Positions 8,314-17,346 are shown, counted from the first letter of the stretch. The stretch is DNA of 64,000 nt from Flagellimonas sp. HMM57 (GCF_021390175.1 NZ_CP090004.1:3959001-4023000); one strand, 5' to 3'. The notes: a model not told the origin generated them from the sequence alone. A program made the numbers and translations.

Positions 8314-9198
8314 ATGAAGAATACTATATTACTATTGGCTTTAGGATTATTTACTATATCCCATGGTCAACAAAATAAGCTTGATTTTTTTGATAACCTT
8401 ATTAATAAGAATTGGCAGGCCGAAGGCAATTGGACAGATGGTTCAAAGTTTAAACAGGAAATCAAGTTTCAATATAGCTTGGACAGTACTTTGGTTCTTG
8501 CCAAATCCAAAGGATTTACCAACAAAGAGCAGACCAATTATGGAGATCGAAATCATGGTATACGTAAATATGATGCAAATTCAGATACGATAAGATTTTG
8601 GGAGTTTGATGTTTTTGGCGGAATTACTGAAGGTAGCGTCACCACAAAGGGCAAAGATATCATCTATTCCTACACGTATGGTGAAACTACAGTAACCGAT
8701 TACTGGGAATATGTAGATACCGACACCTACAATTTTACCGTTGGTGATTATGTGGATGGTGGATGGAAACAAATTTATTTGAACACACGGTTTAAGGCAG
8801 CTAAAGATCTCGATATCGCCTTTACCTTTGACCATCAATCTTTGGTAGTCACCAACCTAATGAAAACGGGAGATTTTTATGAAAGAGTCTTTGGATTCAA
8901 AGAAATACCACATCCAGAGAAAAAACCAGGGTTTAGATGGTTCAATATGTATGGAAATGCCCAACTGCACCTTATAAAAAAAGACGCTATCGAATTTAAA
9001 AAAGACAAAAGCATACACTTATGCCTTGCTGTTGGGAATTTGGAAAAATTTATTGGCCATCTCATTACCAATGATATAGACTTTTATGATTGGCCCGGCA
9101 ACAAAGGTTCTGTGACAGACAGGGCAGATGGCGTAAAACAAATCTATATTCAAGACCCAGAGGGGTATTGGATTGAAATTAATACAGCAAAACATTGA
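8314..9198 (+). CDS. Secreted two-domain protein: lipocalin-like domain plus VOC/glyoxalase domain
   Basis: The start was set at 8314, where a signal peptide begins (MKNTILLLALGLFTISHGQ); the in-frame codon at 8263 adds no plausible N-terminus. This gives 294 residues. Residues about 22-165 form a strand-rich domain (NWQAEGNWTDGSKFKQEI, DTIRFWEFDVFGGITEG, YGETTVTDYWEY) like exported DUF1579/lipocalin-type domains. Residues about 172-292 are a vicinal-oxygen-chelate fold (TFDHQSLVVTNLMKTGDFYERVFGF ... IYIQDPEGYWIEI), with a potential His and Glu metal ligand in FDHQS and WIEIN. The fusion of an exported barrel with a VOC domain is uncommon. The reaction is unknown. Pirin follows at once. Confidence 0.75.
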   Translation: MKNTILLLALGLFTISHGQQNKLDFFDNLINKNWQAEGNWTDGSKFKQEIKFQYSLDSTLVLAKSKGFTNKEQTNYGDRNHGIRKYDANSDTIRFWEFDVFGGITEGSVTTKGKDIIYSYTYGETTVTDYWEYVDTDTYNFTVGDYVDGGWKQIYLNTRFKAAKDLDIAFTFDHQSLVVTNLMKTGDFYERVFGFKEIPHPEKKPGFRWFNMYGNAQLHLIKKDAIEFKKDKSIHLCLAVGNLEKFIGHLITNDIDFYDWPGNKGSVTDRADGVKQIYIQDPEGYWIEINTAKH

Positions 9199-9200
9199 TT

Positions 9201-10202
9201 ATGAGCAACGCAATTCTTCAAACCATTCCTTTGGGCTTTCCTTGGCAAACGCAGGATCCTTTTCTGTTTTGCGTGTATCACCTGGATCATTATCCTAAAG
9301 GAAATGAAGACATGGGGCCGGACCCTATTCTTCTTGAAGGTAGAAACTTGGGCAATGATTTTACCATAAAGGATGGTTGGCGCATGTACCACGGCCAGAC
9401 CATACCTGGATTTCCATACCACCCACATCGTGGTTTTGAAACCATTACCATTGTAAACAAGGGATACTGCGACCATTCGGATTCCCTAGGTGCTGCAGGA
9501 AGGTTTGGTGAAGGCGATACCCAATGGATGACAGCGGGAAGAGGTGTTCAACACTCTGAAATGTTTCCATTACTTAACACGGATAATGACAATCCTTTAG
9601 AGCTTTTTCAGATTTGGCTCAACCTTCCCAAAGCTGATAAATTTGTAGAGCCTCACTTTAAAATGTTATGGCACGAAGACATCCCTGTAATCGATGAAGG
9701 TAATGCTCAGATAAAGGTGATAGCGGGAAATTACAGAGGAACCCAAGCCAATGAACCTGCACCTAATTCATGGGCGACCAATCCAGAAAATGAAGTCGCC
9801 ATTTGGAACATTCATGTAGACGCCAATAGTGAATTTAAAGTACCAAAAGCAAATTCGGAAGTAAGCAGGACACTCTATTTTTATGAAGGTTCCGAAATCT
9901 ACTTTGGTGACCGAAAAATCAACCCTAATTTTGGGATTCTATTGAATGCATCACAGGATGTTACCATTAAAATTGGGGAAAAGAAGGCTCATTTTCTTAT
10001 GTTACAGGGAAAGCCAATCGATGAGCCTGTTGCCAAATACGGACCTTTTGTAATGAATACACAAGCAGAGATACAACAAGCTATGGAAGAATACCAACTT
10101 ACCCAATTTGGTGGATGGCCATGGCCCCATGCTGACAATGTTCATGATAAAGAAAAAGGACGTTTTGCTAAATATCCAGATGGAACATTAGTTGAAAAAT
10201 AA
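9201..10202 (+). CDS. Pirin-family cupin protein
   Basis: The ATG at 9201 lies two bases after the previous stop; a TTG at 9195 is also in frame but ATG is preferred. The 334-residue bicupin has the pirin iron-site pattern in the N-terminal domain: FPYHPHRGFETITIV with two histidines, then WMTAGRGVQHSEMF supplying the third His and the Glu. The C-terminal cupin (NIHVDANSEFKVPKANSEVSRTLYFYEG) lacks such ligands, as usual. Pirins are iron proteins; some have quercetinase activity and others act in regulation, and sequence does not decide. It is coupled to three small membrane genes downstream (TAA at 10200-10202, ATG at 10203). Confidence 0.9.
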   Translation: MSNAILQTIPLGFPWQTQDPFLFCVYHLDHYPKGNEDMGPDPILLEGRNLGNDFTIKDGWRMYHGQTIPGFPYHPHRGFETITIVNKGYCDHSDSLGAAGRFGEGDTQWMTAGRGVQHSEMFPLLNTDNDNPLELFQIWLNLPKADKFVEPHFKMLWHEDIPVIDEGNAQIKVIAGNYRGTQANEPAPNSWATNPENEVAIWNIHVDANSEFKVPKANSEVSRTLYFYEGSEIYFGDRKINPNFGILLNASQDVTIKIGEKKAHFLMLQGKPIDEPVAKYGPFVMNTQAEIQQAMEEYQLTQFGGWPWPHADNVHDKEKGRFAKYPDGTLVEK

Positions 10203-10586
10203 ATGAAACTTACGCTAAAATTGGCTGCAATCTATAATGTGATTTGGGGTGCTTGGGTCGTTTTATTCCCGAATCATTTCTTTGAGCTCGTAGGCATGGA
10301 ACCACTTAATCATCCTATGGTGTGGCAAGGCATGGGCATGGTAATAGGGGTTTACGGATTAGGCTATTGGTGGGCTTCCTATGATCTTATGCGACATTGG
10401 CCTATCGTAGCTGTTGGATTTCTTGGTAAAATATTCGGGCCTTTGGGATTTCTGTTCAACTATATCCAAGACATCGTCCCTTTTGAGTTCATTTATACCC
10501 TCATAACCAATGATTTTATCTGGTGGATTCCTTTCTTTCTAATTTTGAAAAAAGTTCATACAGATTACAAGTGGAAGCTAACGTAA
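10203..10586 (+). CDS. Small four-helix membrane protein
   Basis: This 127-residue protein contains about four hydrophobic helices (AAIYNVIWGAWVVLFP, GMGMVIGVYGLGYWWAS, PIVAVGFLGKIFGPLGFLF, FIWWIPFFLILKK). No family name is certain to me; similar short proteins occur in flavobacterial operons with DoxX-like proteins. It starts immediately at the end of the pirin gene, and its stop TAA overlaps the next start (TAATG at 10584-10588), so the four genes from 8314 or 9201 onward are probably co-transcribed. Confidence 0.75.
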   Translation: MKLTLKLAAIYNVIWGAWVVLFPNHFFELVGMEPLNHPMVWQGMGMVIGVYGLGYWWASYDLMRHWPIVAVGFLGKIFGPLGFLFNYIQDIVPFEFIYTLITNDFIWWIPFFLILKKVHTDYKWKLT

Positions 10587-10972
10587 TGAAAAGGATTTTC
10601 TTCTATGCATTTGTTGTTTTCTATTTCCTCGCAGGTATCTATCATTTTGTAAATCCTGAATTTTATTACAGCCTTATTCCAGATTATCTTCCTTTTCCCA
10701 AGTTGTTGAATGCTGTAAGTGGCCTTTCAGAAATAACCTTTGGAGTTTTAGTCCTGTTTTCCAAAACAAGAAAAATTGGGGGTTATGTAATTATACTACT
10801 TCTTTTGCTATTTATACCTTCACACATTTATTTCATACAAACAGGTTCCTGTGCTGATAACAGTTTGTGCGTTTCACCTTGGATTTCATGGTCGAGATTA
10901 TTAATAATACATCCCTTGCTCCTATTTTGGGCCTGGTGGATTTCTCAATTAAAACTACATAATGAAATTTGA
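10586..10972 (+). CDS. DoxX-like membrane protein
   Basis: The ATG at 10586 overlaps the preceding TAA and begins a membrane helix (MKRIFFYAFVVFYFLAGIYHFVNPEFY); the longer in-frame start at 10523 lies inside the previous gene and is unlikely. The 128-residue protein has four helices and the FYFLAGIYHFVNPEFY ... SGLSEITFGVLVLF pattern of DoxX/MauE-like proteins, which in other bacteria act in quinone-linked or thiol redox processes in the membrane. No cysteine pair of a redox motif stands out beyond CADNSLC in a loop. Its end overlaps the next gene by 11 bases. Confidence 0.75.
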   Translation: MKRIFFYAFVVFYFLAGIYHFVNPEFYYSLIPDYLPFPKLLNAVSGLSEITFGVLVLFSKTRKIGGYVIILLLLLFIPSHIYFIQTGSCADNSLCVSPWISWSRLLIIHPLLLFWAWWISQLKLHNEI

Positions 10973-11381
10973 ATTGATACGTCTATTATTCGATTTTGGT
11001 TTGCTCGTACTCATTTGGATGGTACAGCTCATTATCTATCCTAGTTTCATTTTTTATGAGAAAACGGACTTGATTAAATGGCATCAAGTCTATGTTAAAC
11101 GTATTTCGTATGTAGTGATTCCCTTACTATTTGGGCAATTGTTTGTTAGCCTATGGCAGATTTATACGTTTGCGTCCATATACACCTTTGGGAGTTTTGC
11201 TTTAATAATTTTTGCATGGATTTCCACATTTACGCAGTTTGTGCCAATGCATAACAAAATCTCATCAGCAAAATTCGATGAGAAGCTTTTACAACGTCTT
11301 AAAAATTGGAATTGGTTGCGAACGGCACTATGGTCTTGCGTTTTCTTCTGGACCGCAATAGAAGTTTTTATACACGCGTAA
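10962..11381 (+). CDS. Four-helix membrane protein (DUF1772-like)
   Basis: This 139-residue protein has four hydrophobic segments and a polar WHQVYVKRISYVVIPLLFG stretch; the central TFTQFVPMHNKISS and LKNWNWLRTALWSC segments resemble the DUF1772/anthrone-oxygenase-like membrane fold. The match is only by eye and the function is unknown. It is the last gene of the pirin operon. Its 3' end overlaps the 3' end of murA on the other strand by 14 bases. Confidence 0.7.
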   Translation: MKFELIRLLFDFGLLVLIWMVQLIIYPSFIFYEKTDLIKWHQVYVKRISYVVIPLLFGQLFVSLWQIYTFASIYTFGSFALIIFAWISTFTQFVPMHNKISSAKFDEKLLQRLKNWNWLRTALWSCVFFWTAIEVFIHA

Positions 11382-12675
11382 TATCTGCCCCAATCGCTCT
11401 TAAACGTTCATCTATATTCTCATAACCTCGGTCAATCTGCTCAATATTATGAATGGTGGAGACACCCTTCGCAGAAAGTGCTGCTATTAAAAGGGAAACC
11501 CCTGCCCTAATATCTGGCGATACCATTGTGGTCGCCTTCAAGGTAGACTTAAAATTATGGCCTATCACTGTAGCACGGTGGGGATCGCATAAAATAATCT
11601 TTGCGCCCATGTCTATCAACTTATCTACAAAAAAGAGTCGGCTTTCGAACATTTTTTGGTGAATGACGACTTCTCCTTTAGCTTGAATGGCCACAACTAG
11701 CAAAATACTCAATAAGTCCGGTGTTAATCCAGGCCAAGGCGCATCTGCAATAGTGAGTATAGAACCATCTATATAATTCTGCACCTCATATCCTTTCTCA
11801 TGCATGGGGATATAAATATCGTCTCCCTTTCGCTCTATTTGTATTCCCAGTTTTTGAAACGCATTGGGTATTTGTCCCAAATCGTCCCAACTTGCGTTTT
11901 TAATGGTCAGTTCGCTTCGGGTCATTGCCGCCAACCCGATCCAGCTACCGATTTCAATCATATCCGGTAACATGGTATGGGTTGTCCCACCTAATGATTC
12001 CACTCCTTCAATGGTCAAGAGGTTAGAACCGATTCCAGTGATTTTTGCCCCCATCCTATTCAACATCTTACATAGTTGTTGCAGATAAGGTTCACAGGCG
12101 GCGTTATAAATTGTCGTTGTTCCCTCTGCCAATACAGCTGCCATTAGTATGTTCGCCGTTCCCGTGACCGAAGCTTCGTCCAAAAGCATATAAGTACCTT
12201 TCAGCTTTTCCGCTTCTACACCATAAAAGTATTCTTCCCTATTGTATCTAAACTTTGCCCCAAGTTTTATAAAACCTTCAAAATGGGTATCTAAACGCCT
12301 TCGGCCTATTTTATCGCCACCCGGTTTTGGAATGTAGCCTTTCCCAAATCGAGCTAACAGAGGGCCTACCAACATAATGGAACCTCTAAGTCCTCGACCA
12401 TCTTGTTTAAACTGGTCAGATTGTAAATAGTCCAAATTGACATCATCCGCTTTGAAAGTATAGGAACCTTTTCCTTTCTTTTGAATTTTGACCCCCAAAT
12501 CTTCCAATAGGGCAATCAATTTATTCACATCTATGATATCTGGAATATTATTGATCGTAATCTCTTCGCTTGAAAGTAATACGGCACAAAGAATCTGTAG
12601 TGCTTCGTTCTTTGCTCCCTGAGGTGTAATTTCACCGTGTAACTGGTGACCACCCTCTATCCGAAATGTTCCCAT
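11368..12675 (-). CDS. murA: UDP-N-acetylglucosamine 1-carboxyvinyltransferase with Asp at the fosfomycin site
   Basis: This 435-residue enzyme transfers enolpyruvate from PEP to UDP-GlcNAc, the first committed step of peptidoglycan synthesis in the cytoplasm. The N-terminal region has PQGAKNEALQILCAVLL with the conserved Lys and Asn. The active-site loop reads PKPGGDKIGRRRLDTHF, where E. coli MurA has Cys115 in PGGCAIG. The residue here is Asp121 (codon at 12313-12315). An Asp at this place is known to retain activity but prevent fosfomycin alkylation, as in mycobacterial and chlamydial MurA. The gene follows DUF4290 by 15 bases, a common flavobacterial pairing. Confidence 0.95.
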   Translation of the reverse strand: MGTFRIEGGHQLHGEITPQGAKNEALQILCAVLLSSEEITINNIPDIIDVNKLIALLEDLGVKIQKKGKGSYTFKADDVNLDYLQSDQFKQDGRGLRGSIMLVGPLLARFGKGYIPKPGGDKIGRRRLDTHFEGFIKLGAKFRYNREEYFYGVEAEKLKGTYMLLDEASVTGTANILMAAVLAEGTTTIYNAACEPYLQQLCKMLNRMGAKITGIGSNLLTIEGVESLGGTTHTMLPDMIEIGSWIGLAAMTRSELTIKNASWDDLGQIPNAFQKLGIQIERKGDDIYIPMHEKGYEVQNYIDGSILTIADAPWPGLTPDLLSILLVVAIQAKGEVVIHQKMFESRLFFVDKLIDMGAKIILCDPHRATVIGHNFKSTLKATTMVSPDIRAGVSLLIAALSAKGVSTIHNIEQIDRGYENIDERLRAIGADITRV

Positions 12676-12690
12676 GTATTCCTTTGGAAT

Positions 12691-13350
12691 TTAATACCTT
12701 TTTTTACCTCTGTTGTTACGTTGTCCCTTTTTATTATGACTACCACCACCACTTCTATTGGATTTAGCGAGGCGATTCTTAAGAAATTGTCCACTATCGG
12801 TCAAACTCTCGCCTTTTGGGGCAAGGTCTATTTCCCCGTCGCTCAATTCTTTTAAGTGCGCAAAAATCGCTGAATCTTCAACTGTGTCCTTGTTCCAATT
12901 CAGGTAACACTTTTTCATGTGGTTGGCAATGGCATATTCCAATCCAGAGCGCATATCTCCTTTTTCCCATTTAATGGCAACATCTATCATTCGTTTGATG
13001 TTGTTTCCATAAAACCGATACTTTGGATGGTTTTGCGGATATTCCAAAGGTTCAGGTCGCTGCTGTAAAACTTCTTGTGGTGTAATAGGGAATGGTGAAT
13101 CAACATCCAATTTAAAATCGGACATAATAAAAAGTTGATCCCACAACTTGTGCTGAAAATCCGCAACATCACGCAAATGGGGCTGTAGATTGCCCATTAC
13201 ACTGATAATGGATTGCGCAACTTTGTTTCGTTCTTCTTTATCGGCTATGGAAACAGCATGGTCTACCATTTTCTGGAAATGGCGTCCGTATTCAGGAATT
13301 ATAAGCTTGGGCCGCTCCGTATTATATTCTAAATTTTCTACTAGATTCAA
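12691..13350 (-). CDS. DUF4290 protein
   Basis: This 219-residue protein matches the DUF4290 family of Bacteroidota. Visible features are an N-terminal LEYNTERPKLIIPEYGRHFQ, a helical middle (DVADFQHKLWDQLFIMSDFKLDVDSP), YRFYGNNIKRMIDVAIKWE, and a lysine/arginine/glycine-rich tail (GGGSHNKKGQRNNRGKKRY) that may contact nucleic acid. No activity is known. It lies directly upstream of murA, with which it probably forms an operon. Confidence 0.85.
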   Translation of the reverse strand: MNLVENLEYNTERPKLIIPEYGRHFQKMVDHAVSIADKEERNKVAQSIISVMGNLQPHLRDVADFQHKLWDQLFIMSDFKLDVDSPFPITPQEVLQQRPEPLEYPQNHPKYRFYGNNIKRMIDVAIKWEKGDMRSGLEYAIANHMKKCYLNWNKDTVEDSAIFAHLKELSDGEIDLAPKGESLTDSGQFLKNRLAKSNRSGGGSHNKKGQRNNRGKKRY

Positions 13351-13436
13351 ATTAAAAAGGGTTTATTGAAATTAAATTAATGGGAAGTCTTTCCACTAAC
13401 GCGTGCAAAATACTAAAATTATGGCAATTGTAGGTT

Positions 13437-13724
13437 TTATAAGGAAATTACTCCTTCAACACCGGAAACTTCTTTGTACTTGGCAATAACCTCATCTGGA
13501 CTATTTAGAAGTACCGTAATCGAAACACTCGTGTACGTACCTTTTTTGGATTGTTTTGATTCTATGACCGCTCCGGCCATATTAAATATGTTGGTGATTT
13601 GGTCAATTTTCTCTTTATCCGTTGGCACGATAAACTTGTACAGATAATTGGAAGGCCATTTTGTATTCTCTAATAACTGTTCTTTAAGCCTAGCATAAAA
13701 TGCATCGGATTCTTCCTTCTCCAT
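13437..13724 (-). CDS. DUF493 family protein
   Basis: This 95-residue protein has the DUF493 (YbeD-like) alpha-beta sandwich pattern: WPSNYLYKFIVPTDKEKIDQITNIF, a central basic segment with KQSKKGTYTSVSITVLLNSPDEVIAKYKEV, and a final GVEGVISL. The fold resembles ACT-like regulatory domains, but no ligand is known. It is divergent from the ATPase gene at 13813, and a TATATTTG -7 element on the minus strand sits just upstream. Confidence 0.85.
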   Translation of the reverse strand: MEKEESDAFYARLKEQLLENTKWPSNYLYKFIVPTDKEKIDQITNIFNMAGAVIESKQSKKGTYTSVSITVLLNSPDEVIAKYKEVSGVEGVISL

Positions 13725-13738
13725 ACGTTTGTTTTGTA

Positions 13739-13746
13739 CAAATATA
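13739..13746 (-). promoter_or_regulatory. Probable -7 element for the DUF493 gene
   Basis: Read on the minus strand, bases 13746 to 13739 are TATATTTG, a perfect TAnnTTTG element, about 15 bases before the start codon at 13724. No TTG was found at the usual 17-23 base spacing upstream, so only half of the promoter is supported. Confidence 0.35.
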
Positions 13747-13812
13747 TGGGTTAGCGTACAATTTTTTTTCCTTCTGTGTATTTCATTACTTTGTGTTGAT
13801 AAATATTAACGG

Positions 13813-14376
13813 TTGAGCACAAAAAAAGTAGTAATTACGGGAGCGCCCGGAACCGGAAAAACCTCAATAATCAATGATTTGGAAAGTAAGGGTTTTCACT
13901 GCTTCCATGAGATTATACGAGATATGACTTCTGAAGCGAAAATGAACGGTGAATCCAATGAATTCATATCCAATCCATTGTTGTTTGTTGATGATGCCAT
14001 GCAGTTTAACAAGGACTTATTATACGGAAGAGCCAAACACCATGAAGAATCACAGCGCCTAAACGTTACTTTGAGTTTTTTTGACCGTGGCGTTCCAGAT
14101 GTTCTGGCCTATATGGATTTTTTTGAACAGGCCTATAGGGAAGATTTTGTTGCCGTATGTAAAAAGCATCGTTACGATGCTATTTTCATTGTCCCGCCAT
14201 GGAAGGAAATCTATATTTCGGATAATGAACGTTTGGAAACCTTTGAAGAAGCTGAAAAAATTCATGATGCCCTCATGAAAACCTACACTCGGTTCGAGTA
14301 TGAGCCCATAATTGTACCAAAAAAACCTGTTTCACAACGAACGGCATTTGTCCTAGAAACTCTTAAAAGCAATTAG
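13813..14376 (+). CDS. P-loop ATPase (AAA/NadR-like kinase fold)
   Basis: This 187-residue protein begins with TTG at 13813; no ATG lies closer to the P-loop, so the alternative start is accepted. Walker A is VVITGAPGTGKTSIIND at residues 6-22, and a DRGVPDVLAYMDFF segment (about 93-106) supplies the Asp-Arg pair of thymidylate-kinase-like P-loop enzymes. This fits the small ATP-binding proteins distantly like NadR kinase domains. The substrate is unknown. The stop TAG overlaps the GTG start of recQ by one base, so the two are translated together. It is divergent from the DUF493 gene. Confidence 0.8.
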   Translation: MSTKKVVITGAPGTGKTSIINDLESKGFHCFHEIIRDMTSEAKMNGESNEFISNPLLFVDDAMQFNKDLLYGRAKHHEESQRLNVTLSFFDRGVPDVLAYMDFFEQAYREDFVAVCKKHRYDAIFIVPPWKEIYISDNERLETFEEAEKIHDALMKTYTRFEYEPIIVPKKPVSQRTAFVLETLKSN

Positions 14377-16268
14377 TGCAGAAAAAAGCCATAGTAGTTT
14401 TAAAAGAAGTTTGGGGTTTTGATGTTTTTAGGGGCTCTCAAAAAAAAATCATCGATGCTGTTATCGCTGGAAAAGATGTTTTAGCATTACTACCTACTGG
14501 AGGGGGAAAATCCATTTGTTATCAAGTTCCTGCCTTGGTCAACGAAGGTATCTGTATCGTTGTTTCGCCACTGGTCGCTTTGATTCAAGACCAAGTAAAT
14601 CGTTTAAAATCAAAAGGTATTAAAGCGGTTGCACTTACCGGAGGCATAACTTTTGAAGAGCTCAACAATCTTTTGGACAACTGTCTTTACGGCAATTATA
14701 AATTCCTGTATCTATCGCCAGAGCGTTTACAGCAATCCATCGTCCAACAAAGAATTCAAGAGATGAACGTAAACCTTATTGCCATAGACGAAGCGCATTG
14801 CATATCGCAATGGGGCAATGACTTTAGACCAGCTTATCTGGAATGTGCAGTCTTGAGAGAACTTGCGCCAAATTCACAAATGATCGCACTTACGGCAACT
14901 GCAACGCCAAAAGTCATAGAAGATATCTTGGAAAATCTTGAATTGAAAAATCCTAAAATTGTTAAAGATTCATTTTCCAGGTCCAACATCATTTTTAAGG
15001 TTAAAAAAACGGAAGACAAGCTATACCAGCTAAAAAAGCTTGTGAATACTATCCCCGGTAGTGCCATTGTTTACGTTAGGTCACGTAAAATGTCTTTATT
15101 TCTTGCTGAATTCTTAAATAAAAATGGATGTAAAGCTTCCTTTTTCCATGGAGGAATTTCCAGGGAAGAGAAAAAAGAAAAGTTGGGTTTATGGCTTGAT
15201 GATAATGTAGAAATCATGGTAGCCACCAATGCCTTTGGAATGGGTGTGGACAAACCAGATGTTCGACTCGTAGTGCATTATCAGATTCCGGATAGTTTGG
15301 AAAGCTATTTTCAAGAAGCGGGCCGTGCAGGGAGAGATGGGAGAACAGCCACAGCAGTTCTGTTAAATACAAGAGAAGATGAAGCATTGGCAAGAAAACA
15401 GTTCGTTGCTTCCTTACCTAACGTTGATTTCGTTAAAAATCTTTATGCAAGGTTGAACAGTTATTTTCAAATTTCATACGGAGAATCAACATTGGAAACA
15501 TTTCCTTTAAAGTTTAATTCGTTTTGCAAGCGTTACGATTTTAACCCAAACATGGCATACCATGGCCTGCGCATTCTTGACCAAAATTCCGTCATTGACC
15601 TGTCCGATACCTATAGCGAGAAGACCACGCTTAAATTCATTGCTTCCAAAACGGGTATTTTTGAGTATCTGAACAATAACCGTAAGACTGCTCCTGTGAT
15701 ACAAACGATTCTGCGCACATATGGTGGAATCACGGATTATGACACCAGCATAAACATCAACTTGATTTCAAAAAAAACAGGAGAACATGAGAAATCAATA
15801 AAGAAAATATTGGAACAGTTGCAAACCGACGGTATTGCGGAATATAGGAATACAGCTAGCGACTTGGAAATCAATTTTCTGATTCCAAGAGAAGATGAAC
15901 GGACCATAAATACCTTTGCAAACAAAATCAGAGACTTTAACAAGGTCAAACAAAGCAATATGGATGCCATGTTGGGCTACATAAATAACAACAGCTTATG
16001 CCGCAGCAACTTTATATTAAAATATTTTGGAGAGATAGTAAAAGAAAAATGTGGGACTTGCGATATTTGCACGGAAACGAATGGCCATAGTTCTTTTGAT
16101 ATCAAATCAGAAATAGTCCGATTGTTAAAGGTGAGTCCAAAAACCTCTAGAAAACTTGCGGAAGTATTAGCAGTTGATGAAAAGATAATTTTAAAAACAC
16201 TAACAATACTCCTTGAAGACGAAGTGGTACTATTAAATCATAAAAATGAGTATGTCATCAATACATAA
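14376..16268 (+). CDS. recQ: RecQ-family ATP-dependent DNA helicase
   Basis: This 630-residue 3'-5' helicase starts at GTG 14376, overlapping the preceding TAG. Helicase motifs are in order: FRGSQKKIIDAVIAGKD, Walker A LLPTGGGKSICYQVP (about residues 39-53), DEAHCISQWGNDFRPAY, ALTATATPKV, VYVRSRKMS, ATNAFGMGVDKPDVR and QEAGRAGRDGR. The RecQ zinc cluster is visible as CRSNFILKYFGE followed by CGTCDIC. The C-terminus is a short winged-helix-like region rather than a clear HRDC domain. The role is DNA repair and recombination. Its 3' end overlaps fmt by 23 bases. Confidence 0.92.
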   Translation: MQKKAIVVLKEVWGFDVFRGSQKKIIDAVIAGKDVLALLPTGGGKSICYQVPALVNEGICIVVSPLVALIQDQVNRLKSKGIKAVALTGGITFEELNNLLDNCLYGNYKFLYLSPERLQQSIVQQRIQEMNVNLIAIDEAHCISQWGNDFRPAYLECAVLRELAPNSQMIALTATATPKVIEDILENLELKNPKIVKDSFSRSNIIFKVKKTEDKLYQLKKLVNTIPGSAIVYVRSRKMSLFLAEFLNKNGCKASFFHGGISREEKKEKLGLWLDDNVEIMVATNAFGMGVDKPDVRLVVHYQIPDSLESYFQEAGRAGRDGRTATAVLLNTREDEALARKQFVASLPNVDFVKNLYARLNSYFQISYGESTLETFPLKFNSFCKRYDFNPNMAYHGLRILDQNSVIDLSDTYSEKTTLKFIASKTGIFEYLNNNRKTAPVIQTILRTYGGITDYDTSININLISKKTGEHEKSIKKILEQLQTDGIAEYRNTASDLEINFLIPREDERTINTFANKIRDFNKVKQSNMDAMLGYINNNSLCRSNFILKYFGEIVKEKCGTCDICTETNGHSSFDIKSEIVRLLKVSPKTSRKLAEVLAVDEKIILKTLTILLEDEVVLLNHKNEYVINT

Positions 16269-17214
16269 AAATTCCCTTCGAATTGTGTTTATGGGAACAC
16301 CAGATTTTGCTGTTGGAAGCCTAAAGGAGATTTTGGATGCAGGCTTTAAAGTGGTGAGTGTAATTACCGCACCAGATAGACCAGCAGGTAGAGGAAGAAA
16401 GATTCAGGAATCTGCGGTAAAACAATTCGCAACAGCACAAAACTTAAAGATATTACAACCCACAAATTTAAAAAGTGAAGAATTTTTAGGGGAACTTAAA
16501 AATCTGGGGGCAAACCTTCATGTTGTTGTCGCCTTTAGAATGCTACCCAAGGCCGTTTGGCAGATGCCCAAATTTGGCACGTTTAACCTTCATGCTTCTT
16601 TACTTCCCCAATATCGAGGAGCTGCTCCCATTAATTGGGCCGTAATCAATGGAGAGACCAAAACAGGTGTAACTACTTTTTTTATTGATGAAAAAATCGA
16701 TACAGGCAACATTATACTTCAAAAGGAAGAAGAAATCCGATCAGAGGATACCGCAGGTACACTTCATGATAAGCTAATGATATTAGGTGCTGAACTTGTT
16801 GTGGCTACATGCCAACAGATTTCCGAAGGTAAAGTTTCCAGTACGACGCAGAAACATTTTGGGGATTTAAAACCTGCTCCTAAACTCCACAAAGAGAATT
16901 GTAAAATAAATTGGGAAGCTTCTCTGGAAAACATCCATAACCTTGTTCGAGGTTTAAGCCCCTACCCTTCTGCATGGTGTTGTTTTTTGAATGGAGAAAA
17001 AGAGGAAAGTATCAAGATTTATAAAACCCGTATGGAGCCAGAAAAGCATGATTTCAAAGTAGGAAAGCTTCTTGCGGATAAAAAGACACTAAGGGTTGCC
17101 ACCAAAGAAGGATATTTACAACTTCTGGAAATACAACTTTCGGGAAAGCGAAAAATGAACGTTTCTGAAATTCTAAACGGCCTAAATCTACATAAAAACG
17201 CATGTCTTCGCTGA
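16246..17214 (+). CDS. fmt: Methionyl-tRNA formyltransferase
   Basis: This 322-residue enzyme formylates initiator Met-tRNA using 10-formyltetrahydrofolate. Signature motifs are RIVFMGTPDFAVGSL at the N-terminus and NLHASLLPQYRGAAPINWAVINGE, which holds the catalytic Asn-His and the SLLPxYRG loop, followed by TGVTTFFIDEKIDTGNI. The C-terminal domain has INWEASLENIHNLVRGLSPYPSAWC. Start choice between 16246 and 16252 (both ATG) is uncertain; either lies inside the end of recQ, so translational coupling is likely. Confidence 0.95.
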   Translation: MSMSSIHKNSLRIVFMGTPDFAVGSLKEILDAGFKVVSVITAPDRPAGRGRKIQESAVKQFATAQNLKILQPTNLKSEEFLGELKNLGANLHVVVAFRMLPKAVWQMPKFGTFNLHASLLPQYRGAAPINWAVINGETKTGVTTFFIDEKIDTGNIILQKEEEIRSEDTAGTLHDKLMILGAELVVATCQQISEGKVSSTTQKHFGDLKPAPKLHKENCKINWEASLENIHNLVRGLSPYPSAWCCFLNGEKEESIKIYKTRMEPEKHDFKVGKLLADKKTLRVATKEGYLQLLEIQLSGKRKMNVSEILNGLNLHKNACLR

Positions 17215-17316
17215 AGCCTTACTATGACTAGGCTTGCAATTGGTCGATTTTTTTTTCTACTTTATCAACAAACGTTTCAAGTTATCAACAAAAAACCCTA
17301 TTTCCCTTGGTTTTAC

Positions 17317-17346
17317 TTGCGTTAAAAGCAAATCCATATAAATTTG
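17317..17346 (+). promoter_or_regulatory. Consensus Bacteroidota promoter for the HU gene
   Basis: TTG at 17317-17319, a 19-base spacer and TAAATTTG at 17339-17346 match the TTG-N19-TAnnTTTG consensus exactly. The start site would fall near 17353, leaving about 38 bases of AT-rich leader without a Shine-Dalgarno sequence before the ATG at 17391. Confidence 0.8.
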
